A DNA stretch of 55,657 nucleotides from an uncultured Oscillospiraceae bacterium (GTDB lineage Bacteria; Bacillota; Clostridia; Oscillospirales; Oscillospiraceae), in assembly GCA_947626345.1 (NCBI GenBank), contig CANQSF010000015.1, positions 1-55,657 on the forward strand. The letters run 5' to 3'. Within the stretch, counting starts at the first letter, position 1. Each line of letters begins with the position of its first letter. The translations under genes were made by a program, and so were the position numbers. Positions 47,245 through 55,657 of this stretch are shown here, piece by piece. A model generated the notes under the pieces. It was not told the DNA's origin. It saw only the letters and a list, made by a program, of their open reading frames with translations, and did not search any database.

Positions 47245-48288
47245 TCAGTTCATCTCAAGACGCTGTTGTCCCAAATACTGGATGCCCAGATGCTCATAGG
47301 CCTTTTGGGTCACGCAGCGGCCGCGCATGGTCCGGGTCAGATACCCCTGCTGGAGCAAAAACGGCTCGTACACGTCCTCCAGCGTCACTGCCTCCTCGTT
47401 GATGGTGGCGGCCAGCGCCTCCAGGCCCACAGGCCCGCCGTTATACAGCTCTATGATGCTGCGCAGCATCCGCCGGTCCACGTTGTCCAGGCCCGCCTCG
47501 TCCACCTCCAGGCGCAGCAGCGCCTCGTTGGCGATGTCCCGGGTGATGACGCCCCTGCCCTTCACCTGGGCAAAGTCCCGCACCCGCCGGAGCATCCGGT
47601 TGGCGATACGGGGCGTGCCCCGGCTGCGGGAGGCGATCTCCACCGCGCCGTCCGGCTCGATCTCCACCCCCAGGATGCCGGCGCTGCGCTCCACGATGCG
47701 GCGCAGATCGTCGGTGCTGTAAAGCTCCAGCCGCAGCACCACGCCGAACCGGTCCCGCAGCGGCGCGGACAGCTGCCCGGAACGGGTGGTCGCGCCGATC
47801 AGGGTGAAATGTGGCAGGTCCAGCCGGATGGAGTTGGCGGAGGGGCCCTTCCCCAGTATGATGTCGATGGCGAAATCCTCCATGGCGGGATACAGGATCT
47901 CCTCCACGGAGCGGTTCAGCCGGTGGATCTCGTCCAGGAAGAGGATGTCGTTTTCCTGCAGATTGGTCAGCAGCGCCACCAGATCCCCGGGCTTTTCGAT
48001 GGCGGGGCCGGAGGTGATGCGCATGTTGACGCCCATCTCGTTGGCGATGACGCCGGCCAGGGTGGTCTTGCCCAGGCCCGGAGGGCCGTGGAGCAGCACG
48101 TGGTCCAGCGGCTCATTGCGGATCTTGGCCGCCTGGATGAACACGGCCAGGTTCTCCTTGGCCTTCTCCTGACCGGTATAGTCCTCCAGGCGCTTGGGCC
48201 GCAGGGACGCCTCCGTGGCGTCCTCCGGCTGGAAAGAGGCAGTGGTCAGGACCTGCTCCGGACCGTCGTCGGAAAAATTGATGCTCAT
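47245..48288 (-). CDS. ruvB: Holliday junction branch-migration ATPase RuvB
   Basis: A 347-residue AAA+ hexameric helicase that drives Holliday junctions with RuvA. Walker [10 protein letters not shown] and Walker B FLDEIHRL, sensor [17 protein letters not shown], the Arg finger in RNA-like [19 protein letters not shown], and the C-terminal winged helix ([17 protein letters not shown]) are all visible. It is last in the order ruvC-ruvA-ruvB on the minus strand, 36 bases after ruvA, with GGAGGGGGAAA before the ATG. Confidence 0.97.
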   Translation of the reverse strand: MSINFSDDGPEQVLTTASFQPEDATEASLRPKRLEDYTGQEKAKENLAVFIQAAKIRNEPLDHVLLHGPPGLGKTTLAGVIANEMGVNMRITSGPAIEKPGDLVALLTNLQENDILFLDEIHRLNRSVEEILYPAMEDFAIDIILGKGPSANSIRLDLPHFTLIGATTRSGQLSAPLRDRFGVVLRLELYSTDDLRRIVERSAGILGVEIEPDGAVEIASRSRGTPRIANRMLRRVRDFAQVKGRGVITRDIANEALLRLEVDEAGLDNVDRRMLRSIIELYNGGPVGLEALAATINEEAVTLEDVYEPFLLQQGYLTRTMRGRCVTQKAYEHLGIQYLGQQRLEMN

Positions 48289-48324
48289 GGGTTTTCCCCC
48301 TCCTCTCGCTCAGACTTCACGCCC

Positions 48325-48936
48325 TCAGGCGCGGCTGGAGATATTCCGCAGAGCGGCGCGGATCGCGTCCTCCAGACTGAGGTCCTCCAGCTCCAGGCCC
48401 TTCAGCGCGGCGGTGCACTCCGCCCGGGTATAGCCCAGCGCGGTGAGGGCGCTGACCACATCCGCCAGCTTCCCTGTCCCCTCCGGACCGCGGGCCGCCG
48501 CGGCACCCATCTCCGGCAGGGCCATGCCCTCGGTCTGCTTCTGGATCTTGTCCTTCAGCTCCAGGATGATCCGCTGGGCCAGGCGCTTTCCCACGCCCTG
48601 GGCGGCGGTGAGCGCATGCTCGTCGTCGCTCATCACGGCCATGCACACCTTCTCCGGCGAGCCGGCGGACAGGATGGACACCGCCGCCTTGGGCCCCACG
48701 CCGGACACGGAGATGAGCATGTCGAAGCACCGCTTCTCCCCCTGGGTGGCGAAGCCATACAGGTCAAAGGCGTCCTCCCGTACCTGCTCGGAGATATAGA
48801 GCTTCGCCCGCTCTCCCCGGCGCAGCTGTCCGACGGTATAGGCGCTGGTATTGACCGCGAAGCCCACGCCGCCGCAGTCGATCACGGCCAGGCCCGGCTC
48901 CAGATCGGTGACGGTGCCGCTCAGATGGTAGAACAT
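48325..48936 (-). CDS. ruvA: Holliday junction DNA-binding protein RuvA
   Basis: A 203-residue protein: OB fold MFYHLSGTVTDLEPGLAVIDCGGVGFAVNTS, then helix-hairpin-helix repeats (LISVSGVGPKAAVSIL and ALTAAQGVGKRLAQRIILELKDKI), a linker, and the C-terminal RuvB-contact domain (DVVSALTALGYTRAECTAAL). GGAGAG eight bases before the ATG at 48936 sets the start, which overlaps the ruvC end by 16 bases. Confidence 0.96.
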   Translation of the reverse strand: MFYHLSGTVTDLEPGLAVIDCGGVGFAVNTSAYTVGQLRRGERAKLYISEQVREDAFDLYGFATQGEKRCFDMLISVSGVGPKAAVSILSAGSPEKVCMAVMSDDEHALTAAQGVGKRLAQRIILELKDKIQKQTEGMALPEMGAAAARGPEGTGKLADVVSALTALGYTRAECTAALKGLELEDLSLEDAIRAALRNISSRA

Positions 48937-49436
48937 GTGTCGGACTCTCCTTCCTGTCCCAGACGGCTGGTCATGCTTCGGGCGTGGCATATGGCCAGGG
49001 CCAGCGCGTCCGCCGCGTCGTCGGGCTTGGGCGGCGTCTTCATGTTGAGGAGCCGCTGGACCATATAGATGACCTGGTTCTTCTTGGCGTTACCGTAGCC
49101 AACCACCGCCTGCTTGACCTGCATGGGAGTGTACTCGAACACCGGCACCCCGCTGCGGTAGCAGCTGAGCAGGATCACGCCCCGGCCGTGGGCCACGGCG
49201 ATGCCGGTGGTGATGTTCTTGGAGAAAAACAGCTCCTCGATGGCGATGGCCTCCGGGGAAAAGGTGACGATCAGCTCGTTGATGTCGTTGTAGATCATAT
49301 CCAGACGGGGCGAAAGGTGGGTATTGGGAGGCGTGGTGACCGCCCCGCAGGCCACATAGGCGTTTCTCCCCTTCACCGCGTCGATGACGCCGAAGCCCAC
49401 CGTGCCCACGCCGGGGTCGATGCCGAGGATCCTCAT
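48921..49436 (-). CDS. ruvC: Crossover junction endodeoxyribonuclease RuvC
   Basis: A 171-residue resolvase: MRILGIDPGVGTVGFGVID holds the first catalytic Asp, IAIEELFFSKN the catalytic Glu, and KPDDAADALALAICHA the last Asp pair. AGGAGGGGAG before the ATG at 49436. It overlaps ribF by four bases and ruvA by 16, so ruvCAB follows the ribF-truB translation operon in one direction. Confidence 0.95.
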   Translation of the reverse strand: MRILGIDPGVGTVGFGVIDAVKGRNAYVACGAVTTPPNTHLSPRLDMIYNDINELIVTFSPEAIAIEELFFSKNITTGIAVAHGRGVILLSCYRSGVPVFEYTPMQVKQAVVGYGNAKKNQVIYMVQRLLNMKTPPKPDDAADALALAICHARSMTSRLGQEGESDTCSTI

Positions 49437-50341
49437 GTACCGCTCCCCTCCTCCGCCAGCCGCCGCCGGGCGGCGGCGATGTCGCAGCGGATCTGCTCCG
49501 CCAGGGACCGCTGGTCGGAAAAGCGAGTCTCCGGCCGGAGGAAATCCACAAAATCGATGCGCACCGACTGACCGTACAGCTGGCCGTCGAAGTCCAAGAG
49601 GTTGGTCTCCATGGTGACGGCGCCGTCCCCGCCGAAGGTGGGCCGCACGCCCACGTTCGTCACCGCGTCTACGCAGCCGGAGGCGATCCATGCCCGGGTG
49701 GCGTATACGCCGTATCGGGGCGTGATCACGCCCTCCGACACGGGGAAATTGATGGTGGGGATCCCCATCTTGCGGCCCCGGGCATATCCGTGCTCCACCG
49801 TGTGGCACACACAGTAGGGATGGCCCAGAAATTGGGATGCCTCCCACATGTCCCCGGCGGCGACCAGCGAGCGGATATGGGTGGAGCTGACCACCACGCC
49901 GTCCAGCTTCACCTGGTCCACGATGTCGCAGCCCACGCCGTGCTCCCGGCCCCAGGCGGCGATGCGCTCGGCCTTGCCCTCGCCCCGCCAACCGCAGCAA
50001 AAATCCCGGCCCATCACCAGGTGCACCGCCCCCAGATCCCGGACCACCGAGCGGATGAAATCCTCCCAGGGCGTGCGCATGAACCCTTCGTCGAAGTGGA
50101 GCATGATCACATCGTCGATGCCGCCCACCCGCCGTATCAGCTCCCGGCGGCCGTCATTGTCGCTGAGAAGGGGCGCCGCCTGTCCCCGGACGAACCGGTC
50201 CGGGTGGTCGTCGAAGGTGATGACCGCGGGGCTGACGGAAAGCTGTGCGGCGCGCCGGCGCGTCATCTCCATCAGGGCCTGGTGGCCCAGATGTACGCCG
50301 TCAAAATACCCCAGGGCGGCGACGCGGGGCATGTTCTCCAT
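49433..50341 (-). CDS. ribF: Bifunctional riboflavin kinase/FAD synthetase
   Basis: Makes FMN and FAD. The 302-residue protein opens with the FAD synthetase domain (VAALGYFDGVHLGHQALM), then FCCGWRGEGK and VVSSTHIRSLVAAGD (adenylyltransferase signatures), and the C-terminal riboflavin kinase fold (GYARGRKMGIPTINFP, GVYATRAW, VTNVGVRPTFGG). AAGGAGGGC supports the ATG at 50341. Its start base is shared with the truB stop. The truB-ribF order is typical. Confidence 0.95.
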   Translation of the reverse strand: MENMPRVAALGYFDGVHLGHQALMEMTRRRAAQLSVSPAVITFDDHPDRFVRGQAAPLLSDNDGRRELIRRVGGIDDVIMLHFDEGFMRTPWEDFIRSVVRDLGAVHLVMGRDFCCGWRGEGKAERIAAWGREHGVGCDIVDQVKLDGVVVSSTHIRSLVAAGDMWEASQFLGHPYCVCHTVEHGYARGRKMGIPTINFPVSEGVITPRYGVYATRAWIASGCVDAVTNVGVRPTFGGDGAVTMETNLLDFDGQLYGQSVRIDFVDFLRPETRFSDQRSLAEQIRCDIAAARRRLAEEGSGT

Positions 50342-51033
50342 CACGTCTGCCCTCCTTGTCCGATCAGCTCCACCGGCAGCAGGCAGCTGTCCGGGTCGGA
50401 GCGGATCTCGTCCAGGGTGTGGGCCATGTCCACGGTGAGGCGGCCCGCCCGCACCCGCCGCAGGGCGCTCATGCACCCGCCGCAGCCCAGAGCCGCGCCG
50501 ATGTCGTGGCACAGCGTGCGGATATAGGTGCCCTTGGAGCAGGTGATCTCCAGGCCCCAATCCCCCGCCTCGTCCCGGTCGGTGAGCACCAGACGGGTGA
50601 CGGTGATGGGCCGGGGCTCCCGCTCCACCTCGCCGCCCCGCCGGGCGATCTCATAGAGCTTTTTCCCCCGGCGCTTGATGGCGGAGTACATGGGCGGAAG
50701 CTGCAGGATCGGGCCGCGGAAAGCGGCCAGCGCATCCTCGATCTCCTCCCGGCTCACCTCCGCCGGCGCCTGGCGCAGCACGTTCCCCCAGATATCCTGG
50801 GTATCCGTCTGAACGCCCAGCCGCAGGCGGGCGTGGTATTCCTTTTCATCGTTCTCGGCGTATTTGGCGGCCTTGGTGGCCTTGCCTGCCAGCACCACCA
50901 AAAGCCCGGTGGCATTGGGGTCCAGCGTGCCGGTATGTCCCACATGGCGCTCATGGAGCACGCCCCGCAGATGGGCGCACACGTCCATGCTGGTCCACTC
51001 CATGGGCTTGTCCACAAGTATGACGCCGTCCAT
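50341..51033 (-). CDS. truB: tRNA pseudouridine-55 synthase TruB, short form
   Basis: Converts U55 in the T-loop of tRNA. GHTGTLDPNATGLL carries the catalytic Asp; YSAIKRRGKKLYEIAR and CSKGTYIRTLCHDIG are the other motifs. The protein has about 230 residues, whereas Bacillus and E. coli forms have about 300: the C-terminal PUA-like domain is missing, though the catalytic core is whole. The ATG at 51033 (GGAGGCG upstream) overlaps the nrnA stop. Confidence 0.93.
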   Translation of the reverse strand: MDGVILVDKPMEWTSMDVCAHLRGVLHERHVGHTGTLDPNATGLLVVLAGKATKAAKYAENDEKEYHARLRLGVQTDTQDIWGNVLRQAPAEVSREEIEDALAAFRGPILQLPPMYSAIKRRGKKLYEIARRGGEVEREPRPITVTRLVLTDRDEAGDWGLEITCSKGTYIRTLCHDIGAALGCGGCMSALRRVRAGRLTVDMAHTLDEIRSDPDSCLLPVELIGQGGQT

Positions 51034-51977
51034 CAAAGCGCCTCCAGGATATCCCGCACGATCATCTCCCGGGCCGCTTCCGGCGACGCGTGGATGGTGC
51101 AGCCGGAGGCCATTTTGTGGCCGCCGCCCCCATGCAGGGCGCAGACAGCGGAGCTGTCGAAATCCTCGCCGCTGCGCATGCTGATCTTGCTGACGCCGTC
51201 GCGCAGCTCACGGACCGTCACACTCACCCGGCTGCCCGCCACCCGGCCAGCCAGGGACGCCAGATCCTCGCAGTCGTCCTCGGTGGCGCCGCTGGCACGC
51301 ATCATATCCAGCGTCACCGTGGCCACAGTGACGCACTCGCCGGGGCCGTAGCGGCGCATCCCGGAGTAGATCATCCCCTCCAGCGCGAGCCGGGAGAAGG
51401 AGAACGTGCGGAACAGGAGCCTATTGAGGCCCTTGCAGTCCGCTCCCGCCTCCATCAGCGTTGCCGCCGCCCGGTGGGTCTCCGCGGTGGTGTTGGCATA
51501 CACGAAGCAGCCGCAGTCGGTGCTCACGGCGATATAGAGAAGGTCCGCGACGGTGCGGTCCAGCATGCCCAGCGACTGGGCCAGCTCCAGGATGATCTCG
51601 CCGCAGGAGGCCTTCTCCGGCCGGCAGACGAGCTGCCGGGCATAGCGGGAATTGGTGGGATGGTGGTCGATGCATAGCTCCACCTCCCCGCCCGCGTATC
51701 CCTCGGGAAACAGGTTCTCCGATGCCAGATCCACCGCGACGGTCCTGTCCGGCCGGAAACCCGCCGGGGCCAGGTAGGGAGCCACGAAGGGCTTGTACTG
51801 AGCCGTCACCTGGGGATTGGGATAGAGGAACGCAGTCTTTCCCATGCGCCGAAGGATATGACAAAGGGCGGCGGCACTGCCAAGCGTGTCGCCGTCCGGG
51901 CGGATATGCGTCAGGAGCAGATATCCGTCGTTGTTTTTCAGATAGTCAATGCATTCATTCAGGGTCATCGTCGTCAT
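51033..51977 (-). CDS. nrnA: DHH-family oligoribonuclease/pAp phosphatase NrnA
   Basis: A 314-residue phosphoesterase: THIRPDGDTLGSAAAL (first Asp ligands), DLASENL, IDHHPTNSRY (the DHH motif), STDCGCFVYANT, and the DHHA1 domain with GGGGHKMASG. It clears 2-5-base RNA and 3',5'-pAp; in c-di-AMP-using bacteria relatives also degrade pApA, of interest with cdaA in the same window. It sits between rbfA and truB, as in Firmicutes, and overlaps rbfA by 23 bases. Confidence 0.94.
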   Translation of the reverse strand: MTTMTLNECIDYLKNNDGYLLLTHIRPDGDTLGSAAALCHILRRMGKTAFLYPNPQVTAQYKPFVAPYLAPAGFRPDRTVAVDLASENLFPEGYAGGEVELCIDHHPTNSRYARQLVCRPEKASCGEIILELAQSLGMLDRTVADLLYIAVSTDCGCFVYANTTAETHRAAATLMEAGADCKGLNRLLFRTFSFSRLALEGMIYSGMRRYGPGECVTVATVTLDMMRASGATEDDCEDLASLAGRVAGSRVSVTVRELRDGVSKISMRSGEDFDSSAVCALHGGGGHKMASGCTIHASPEAAREMIVRDILEAL

Positions 51978-52323
51978 GTTGTATATCCAGATCGTTGATC
52001 AGCCTGTTGATATAGGCGCCGTGGGCGATGGAGTCGTCCAGCACGAAGGTCAGCTCCGGCGTATAGCGCAGATCCAGCGACAGGCCCAGCTCCCGGCGCA
52101 GGTACCCGGCCACGGACTTCAGGCCGCGGACCAGCTGCTTTTCATCGGCCTGGCCCAGAACGCTGATGTATACCTTGCAGTGGCGCAGATCGTTGGTGGT
52201 GTCCGTGTGTGTGACGGTGAGCATGGCGCCCTGCTGGATACGGGGGTCCTTCACATCCCGCAGCTTCTCCGCCAGCACCCGGCGGATGTCGTCGTTGATC
52301 CGGTCGATGTGATGATTAGCCAT
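51955..52323 (-). CDS. rbfA: Ribosome-binding factor A
   Basis: A 122-residue KH-fold protein that helps mature the 30S subunit: DRINDDIRRVLAEKLRDVKDPRI, CKVYISVLG, LKSVAGYLRRELG and RYTPELTFVLDDSIAHGAYINRL are conserved. The end is acidic (DDDDPE). It overlaps infB by eight bases at its start and nrnA by 23 at its end. The order infB-rbfA-truB is universal in bacteria. Confidence 0.95.
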   Translation of the reverse strand: MANHHIDRINDDIRRVLAEKLRDVKDPRIQQGAMLTVTHTDTTNDLRHCKVYISVLGQADEKQLVRGLKSVAGYLRRELGLSLDLRYTPELTFVLDDSIAHGAYINRLINDLDIQHDDDDPE

Positions 52324-54658
52324 TGATCTGCTCCATCACAAAGCACTCGATCACGTCCTGCTCCTTGATGTCGTTGAACTTCTCCACCTGCATGCCGCAC
52401 TCGTAGCCGGAGGCCACCTCCCGCACGTCGTCCTTGAACCGGCGCAGGCTGGCCAGATCGCCCTCGTAGATCACCACGTTGTCCCGCAGCACCCGGACCT
52501 GGCAGCTGCGCTGGATCTTGCCGTCCAGCACATAGCAGCCGCAGACGGTGCCAACCTTGGAGACCTTGTAGGTCTGGCGCACCTCGGCGTGGCCGATGAT
52601 CTTCTCCTGGAACTTGGGAGCCAGCATACCCTTCATGGCCGCCTCGATCTCGTTGATGCAGTCGTAGATGACCCGGTACAGGCGGATGTCCACATGGTCC
52701 CGGGCGGCGCTATCCCTGGCGGCGTTGTCAGGCCGCACGTTGAAGCCCACGATCACCGCCCCGGAAGTGGAGGCCAGCATCACGTCAGACTCGTTGATGG
52801 CACCCACGGCGCAGTGGATGACCCGCACCCGGACCTCCTCGTTGCTCAGCTTCTCCAGCGAGGCCTTCACCGCCTCGGCGCTGCCCTTCACGTCCGCTTT
52901 GACGATGATGTTGAAATCCTTCATCTCGCCCTCCTGGATGCGGGCGAAGAGGTCGTCCAGGGAGACCTTCTTGGGGGCGGTATTGGCCGCCAGCTTTTCC
53001 TTGGCCTTGCGCTCCTCCACCAGCTCCCGGGCCATGCGCTCGTCAGCCACGGCGTTGAAGGTGTCGCCGGCGTTGGGCACCTCGCCCATGCCCGCGATCT
53101 CCACGGGCACGGAGGGGCCGGCCTCGGTGACCCGCTGGCCTTTGTCGTTGATCATGGTGCGCACGCGGCCCACCGCGGTGCCGGCGATGATCACGTCGCC
53201 CTGCTTCAGGGTGCCGTTCTGCACCAGAACGGTCATGATGGGACCGCGGCCCTTGTCCAGCCGCGCCTCGATGACGGTGCCGCTGGCTGCCCGGTTGGGA
53301 TTGGCCCGCAGGCCCAGCATCTCGGTCTGCAGCGCCAGCATCTCCAGAAGGTTATCGATGCCCTGCCCGGTCTTGGCGGAGATCTGGCAGACGATGGTCT
53401 CGCCGCCCCACTCCTCGGGCACGAGATCGTACTCGGTCAGCTCCTGCTTGACCCGGTCGGGGTTGGCGCCGGGCATATCCATCTTATTGATGGCCACCAC
53501 GATGGGGATATTGGCGGCCTTGGCGTGGTTGATGGACTCCACGGTCTGGGGCTTGATGCCCTCGGTGGCGGCCACCACCAGGATGGCCACGTCCGTCACC
53601 ATGGCGCCACGGGCGCGCATGGAGGTGAACGCCTCATGGCCCGGCGTGTCCAGGAAGGTAACGGGGCTGCCGCCGATGTCCACCACGTAGGCGCCGATGG
53701 CCTGGGTGATGCCGCCGGCCTCGCCGGCTGCCACCTTGGTGTTGCGGATATAGTCCAGCAGCGAGGTCTTGCCGTGGTCCACGTGGCCCATGACCACCAC
53801 CACGGGAGCGCGGGGCATCAGCTCCTCCTCGGTGTCCTCGTGGACGTCGATGAGCTTCTCCTCCACGGTCACGACCACCTCGTGCTCCACCTTGCAGTTG
53901 AACTCCATGGCCACGAGAGCCGCGGTATCGTAATCGATCACATCGGGCAGGGACGCCATCACGCCCATGCGGACCAGCTTGCGGACCACCTCCGCGCCGC
54001 TCTTTTTCATGCGGACGGCCAGCTCCTGCACGGAGATCTCGTCGGGGATCTGCACGCGGGTGGGAGCCTTTTTGGCGATCTCGAACTGGAGCCGCTGCAT
54101 CTTGTCCCGCTCCTCCTGGCGGCGCTTGGCGCTGGCGGCGGCGGTATTCTGACGCTGCTTGTTCTTGTTGCCGATCTTCTCCTTGCCGCGCTTCATCCGG
54201 TCAGCCTTGTCGCCAGCCATGCGGTCGAAGCGCTCGTCGTACTTGGAAAGGTTCGTATTGGCCGTGCCGCGGGTATCCACCACCTTCTTCTGGGGGATCT
54301 GCTTGGGCACGTGGGGCTTGTCAGGCTTGGGCTGCTTCTGGGGCTGCGGCTGGCTCTGGGAAGCGGGCGCGGCGTTCTGTCCGGCCGACGCCTGCTTATC
54401 CTGGGCGGGCCGTGCCGGCTGATCCTTCTTCTCCGCAGGAGCGGCCGGCGCCGCCGTGTCGGCAAACACCTCGGCGATGCTTTCCACCTGGTTGTGCTGG
54501 GTCATATACTCGAAGATGATGCTCAGCTCCTCGTCCTCCAGCACCTGCATATGGTTCTTCGGTGTGGTGGCGTACTGCGTCAGGATCTCCGTAATGACCT
54601 TGGAAGTGACGCCGAAATCCTTCGCCACCTCGTGCACACGGTATTTGATGAAACTCAT
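52316..54658 (-). CDS. infB: Translation initiation factor IF-2
   Basis: A 780-residue GTPase that brings fMet-tRNA to the 30S subunit. The ATG at 54658 follows GGAGGAGC. After a short N-terminal winged domain (KYRVHEVAKDFGVTSKVITEIL) comes a Lys/Gln/Pro/Ala-rich linker (about residues 65-175), the second IF-2 N domain (IPDEISVQELAVRMKK), G1 MGHVDHGKTSLL near 288, DTPGHEAF, NKMD, and the C-terminal domains ending VIECFVMEQING. A long disordered linker is normal. Confidence 0.97.
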   Translation of the reverse strand: MSFIKYRVHEVAKDFGVTSKVITEILTQYATTPKNHMQVLEDEELSIIFEYMTQHNQVESIAEVFADTAAPAAPAEKKDQPARPAQDKQASAGQNAAPASQSQPQPQKQPKPDKPHVPKQIPQKKVVDTRGTANTNLSKYDERFDRMAGDKADRMKRGKEKIGNKNKQRQNTAAASAKRRQEERDKMQRLQFEIAKKAPTRVQIPDEISVQELAVRMKKSGAEVVRKLVRMGVMASLPDVIDYDTAALVAMEFNCKVEHEVVVTVEEKLIDVHEDTEEELMPRAPVVVVMGHVDHGKTSLLDYIRNTKVAAGEAGGITQAIGAYVVDIGGSPVTFLDTPGHEAFTSMRARGAMVTDVAILVVAATEGIKPQTVESINHAKAANIPIVVAINKMDMPGANPDRVKQELTEYDLVPEEWGGETIVCQISAKTGQGIDNLLEMLALQTEMLGLRANPNRAASGTVIEARLDKGRGPIMTVLVQNGTLKQGDVIIAGTAVGRVRTMINDKGQRVTEAGPSVPVEIAGMGEVPNAGDTFNAVADERMARELVEERKAKEKLAANTAPKKVSLDDLFARIQEGEMKDFNIIVKADVKGSAEAVKASLEKLSNEEVRVRVIHCAVGAINESDVMLASTSGAVIVGFNVRPDNAARDSAARDHVDIRLYRVIYDCINEIEAAMKGMLAPKFQEKIIGHAEVRQTYKVSKVGTVCGCYVLDGKIQRSCQVRVLRDNVVIYEGDLASLRRFKDDVREVASGYECGMQVEKFNDIKEQDVIECFVMEQING

Positions 54659-54677
54659 ACTCGCTCCTCCTGTCTTC

Positions 54678-54986
54678 CTAGATCCTTTTGGCGGCGGCTG
54701 CAAAGGCCTCCGCCAGGCCATCGTCCCAGATGACCGCCATGGCCACGGGGCCGCTCCTGCCCAGCGCCTGGGCCAGCTCCAGCCTGGTATATCCGCTGCG
54801 GATGTGCCCGGCCGCGCCTGCCTCCGTCATGGCCGCCGCCCGGCGCAGGGCATTGTCCCCCGCATCCGACGCCGTCACCACGAGCCCGCCTCTCTCCCGG
54901 CGGGAGCGCTTTGCGCAATCCTCGGTCCCCACGGTCACCCGTCCGGCCCTTGCCGCCAGGCCCAGATACCCCAGGGCCTTATCCAT
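54678..54986 (-). CDS. L7Ae-family ribosomal/kink-turn protein YlxQ-like
   Basis: A 102-residue L7Ae/L30e/S12e-fold protein: KALGYLGLAARAGRVTVGTEDCAK, LVVTASDAGDNALRRA, HIRSGYTRLELAQALGRSGPVAMAV. Members bind RNA kink-turns; the substrate of YlxQ is not known. It lies between rnpM and infB as in Bacillus. It starts at the ATG at 54986, inside the end of rnpM (8-base overlap). Confidence 0.93.
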   Translation of the reverse strand: MDKALGYLGLAARAGRVTVGTEDCAKRSRRERGGLVVTASDAGDNALRRAAAMTEAGAAGHIRSGYTRLELAQALGRSGPVAMAVIWDDGLAEAFAAAAKRI

Positions 54987-55242
54987 GGGCGGCGTCCACA
55001 GCGGCGGCCAGCTTCTCATAGTCGGCCTCGGTCAGGGACGCCTGCAGCGCCCGCTCCAGGGCCCGGCTCTTTTTCGCCTTGGCCAGGCACGCCGTTTTTC
55101 GGCATATATAGGCGCCGCGCCCGGGAGTCTTTCCCTGCGCGTCCGCCACGATCTCGCCCGCCGGCGTGCGCACGATGCGGATCAGTTCCTTCTTCTCCGC
55201 CCTCTCCCGGCACCCGACGCACATCCGCACAGGCTCCCCCAT
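54979..55242 (-). CDS. rnpM: RnpM/YlxR family RNA-binding protein (DUF448)
   Basis: An 87-residue protein: MGEPVRMCVGCRERAEKKELIRIVRTPAG, then GRGAYICRKTACLAKAKKSRALERAL, both DUF448 signatures; CVGC and IC form the Cys cluster. In Bacillus the YlxR protein was renamed RnpM because it modulates RNase P. The RNase P RNA gene rnpB lies at 19086-19432 in this window. It starts at the ATG at 55242, five bases after the nusA stop. Confidence 0.93.
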   Translation of the reverse strand: MGEPVRMCVGCRERAEKKELIRIVRTPAGEIVADAQGKTPGRGAYICRKTACLAKAKKSRALERALQASLTEADYEKLAAAVDAAHG

Positions 55243-55246
55243 CGGC

Positions 55247-55657
55247 TCAGTCCTCGCTCTCCGGCTTGATGTCAATCTTGATGCCGGTCAGCTTCGCGGC
55301 CAGGCGGGCGTTCTGCCCCTCCTTGCCGATGGCCAGGGACAGCTGGTTGTCGGGCACGATCACCCGGCAGCTCTTGGCCTCCTCGTCCATATACACATGC
55401 AGCACCTCCGCCGGGGACAGGGCCGCGGCCACATACTCCTCGGGGATCTCGCTGTACTTGACGATATCGATCTTCTCGCCGCCCAGTTCGTCCACGACGC
55501 TGGACACGCGGCCGCCCCGGGGCCCCACGCAGGCGCCGATGGGGTCCACGTCCGGCGCGGTGCTCCACACGGCCATCTTGGTGCGGGAGCCGGCCTCCCG
55601 GGCGATGGACATGATCTCCACGGTGCCGTCGGCGATCTCGGGCACCTCCAGCTCGAA
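55247..55657 (-). CDS. nusA: Transcription elongation factor NusA, C-terminal part
   Basis: The last 136 residues of NusA; the start is beyond the window. The KH1 domain ([30 protein letters not shown]) and the KH2 domain ([30 protein letters not shown]) are seen, preceded by [12 protein letters not shown]. The reading frame runs to the window edge. It ends without acidic repeats, as in Firmicutes. It heads the translation operon that continues through rnpM and infB. Confidence 0.96.
   Translation of the reverse strand, partial: FELEVPEIADGTVEIMSIAREAGSRTKMAVWSTAPDVDPIGACVGPRGGRVSSVVDELGGEKIDIVKYSEIPEEYVAAALSPAEVLHVYMDEEAKSCRVIVPDNQLSLAIGKEGQNARLAAKLTGIKIDIKPESED

Noticed and set aside
54193..54465. 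A Pro/Arg/Ser-rich frame inside infB
   Set aside because: It is an out-of-frame reading of the low-complexity IF-2 linker on the same strand.
52589..54733. A 714-codon open frame on the plus strand opposite infB
   Set aside because: Antisense of the IF-2 gene; His/Gly/Leu repeats only.
1..55657. CRISPR arrays, tRNA clusters, insertion sequences or prophage genes
   Set aside because: I looked for regular repeats, tRNA T-loop and anticodon-arm patterns, transposases and phage structural genes and saw none. The only recombinase is a Xer-type housekeeping enzyme.

Overview
The window reads as a GC-rich, endospore-forming Firmicute of the class Clostridia. My best guess is the Oscillospiraceae group (Flavonifractor/Oscillibacter-like), inferred from the GC-rich codon use, the Firmicute operon orders, and the mix of sporulation genes (spoIVA, sipL-like, cotJ, yunB, cwlD) with anaerobe enzymes such as a pyrophosphate-type phosphofructokinase. 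It looks like core chromosome: I found no insertion sequence, prophage, CRISPR array or tRNA gene.

Layout. (1) 1-271 is the tail of an amino-acid ABC transporter binding protein, followed by a terminator. (2) 346-16503 looks like one very long plus-strand operon driven by a single strong SigA-type promoter: cdaA-cdaR (c-di-AMP synthesis), a RseC-like protein, a DUF5685 protein, a Cys-rich J-domain protein, a membrane protein, yicC, remA, gmk, rpoZ, priA, def, fmt, rsmB, rlmN, prpC, prkC, rsgA. (3) 16511-25740 (plus) holds a 46-residue membrane protein, a SipL-like coat morphogenesis protein, yebC, the RNase P RNA gene rnpB, murD, two tandem M42 peptidases, yunB and ligA. (4) 25765-30317 (minus) holds an LtaS-like phosphoglycerol transferase, cotJC, a CotJA-CotJB fusion and the PPi-type phosphofructokinase, divergent from (5) fba and a degenerate P1B-type ATPase (plus). 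(6) 33146-35863 is a two-component system with a direct-repeat operator. (7) 35908-39846 (minus) is an operon xerD-like, MBOAT acyltransferase, DHHW protein, dut. (8) 39957-42699 (minus) is cwlD-radA-DUF6873. (9) 42832-47134 (minus) holds spoIVA, nif3, trmK, a DUF1858 protein, a zinc-ribbon protein and sigH. (10) 47245-55657 (minus) is ruvC-ruvA-ruvB preceded by the nusA-rnpM-ylxQ-infB-rbfA-nrnA-truB-ribF translation operon, with nusA cut by the window edge.

The genes cover c-di-AMP and Ser/Thr-kinase signalling, translation and ribosome maturation, replication restart and repair, and the mother-cell phase of sporulation. SigE-like promoters (ATA-type -35, 14 bp, CATA-type -10) can be read upstream of sipL, yunB, cotJ and cwlD, and a weaker one upstream of spoIVA.

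Most worth checking: (a) the intact P1B-ATPase-like ORF that lacks the whole actuator domain and the GDGxND motif yet keeps CPC and DKTG; (b) a recurring arrangement in which the Shine-Dalgarno of a mother-cell gene lies in the 3' arm of a hairpin whose 5' arm is upstream of the predicted SigE start site, so that only read-through RNA would be silenced; (c) a predicted leaderless GTG start for sigH; (d) nested antiparallel promoters for PPi-PFK and aldolase.
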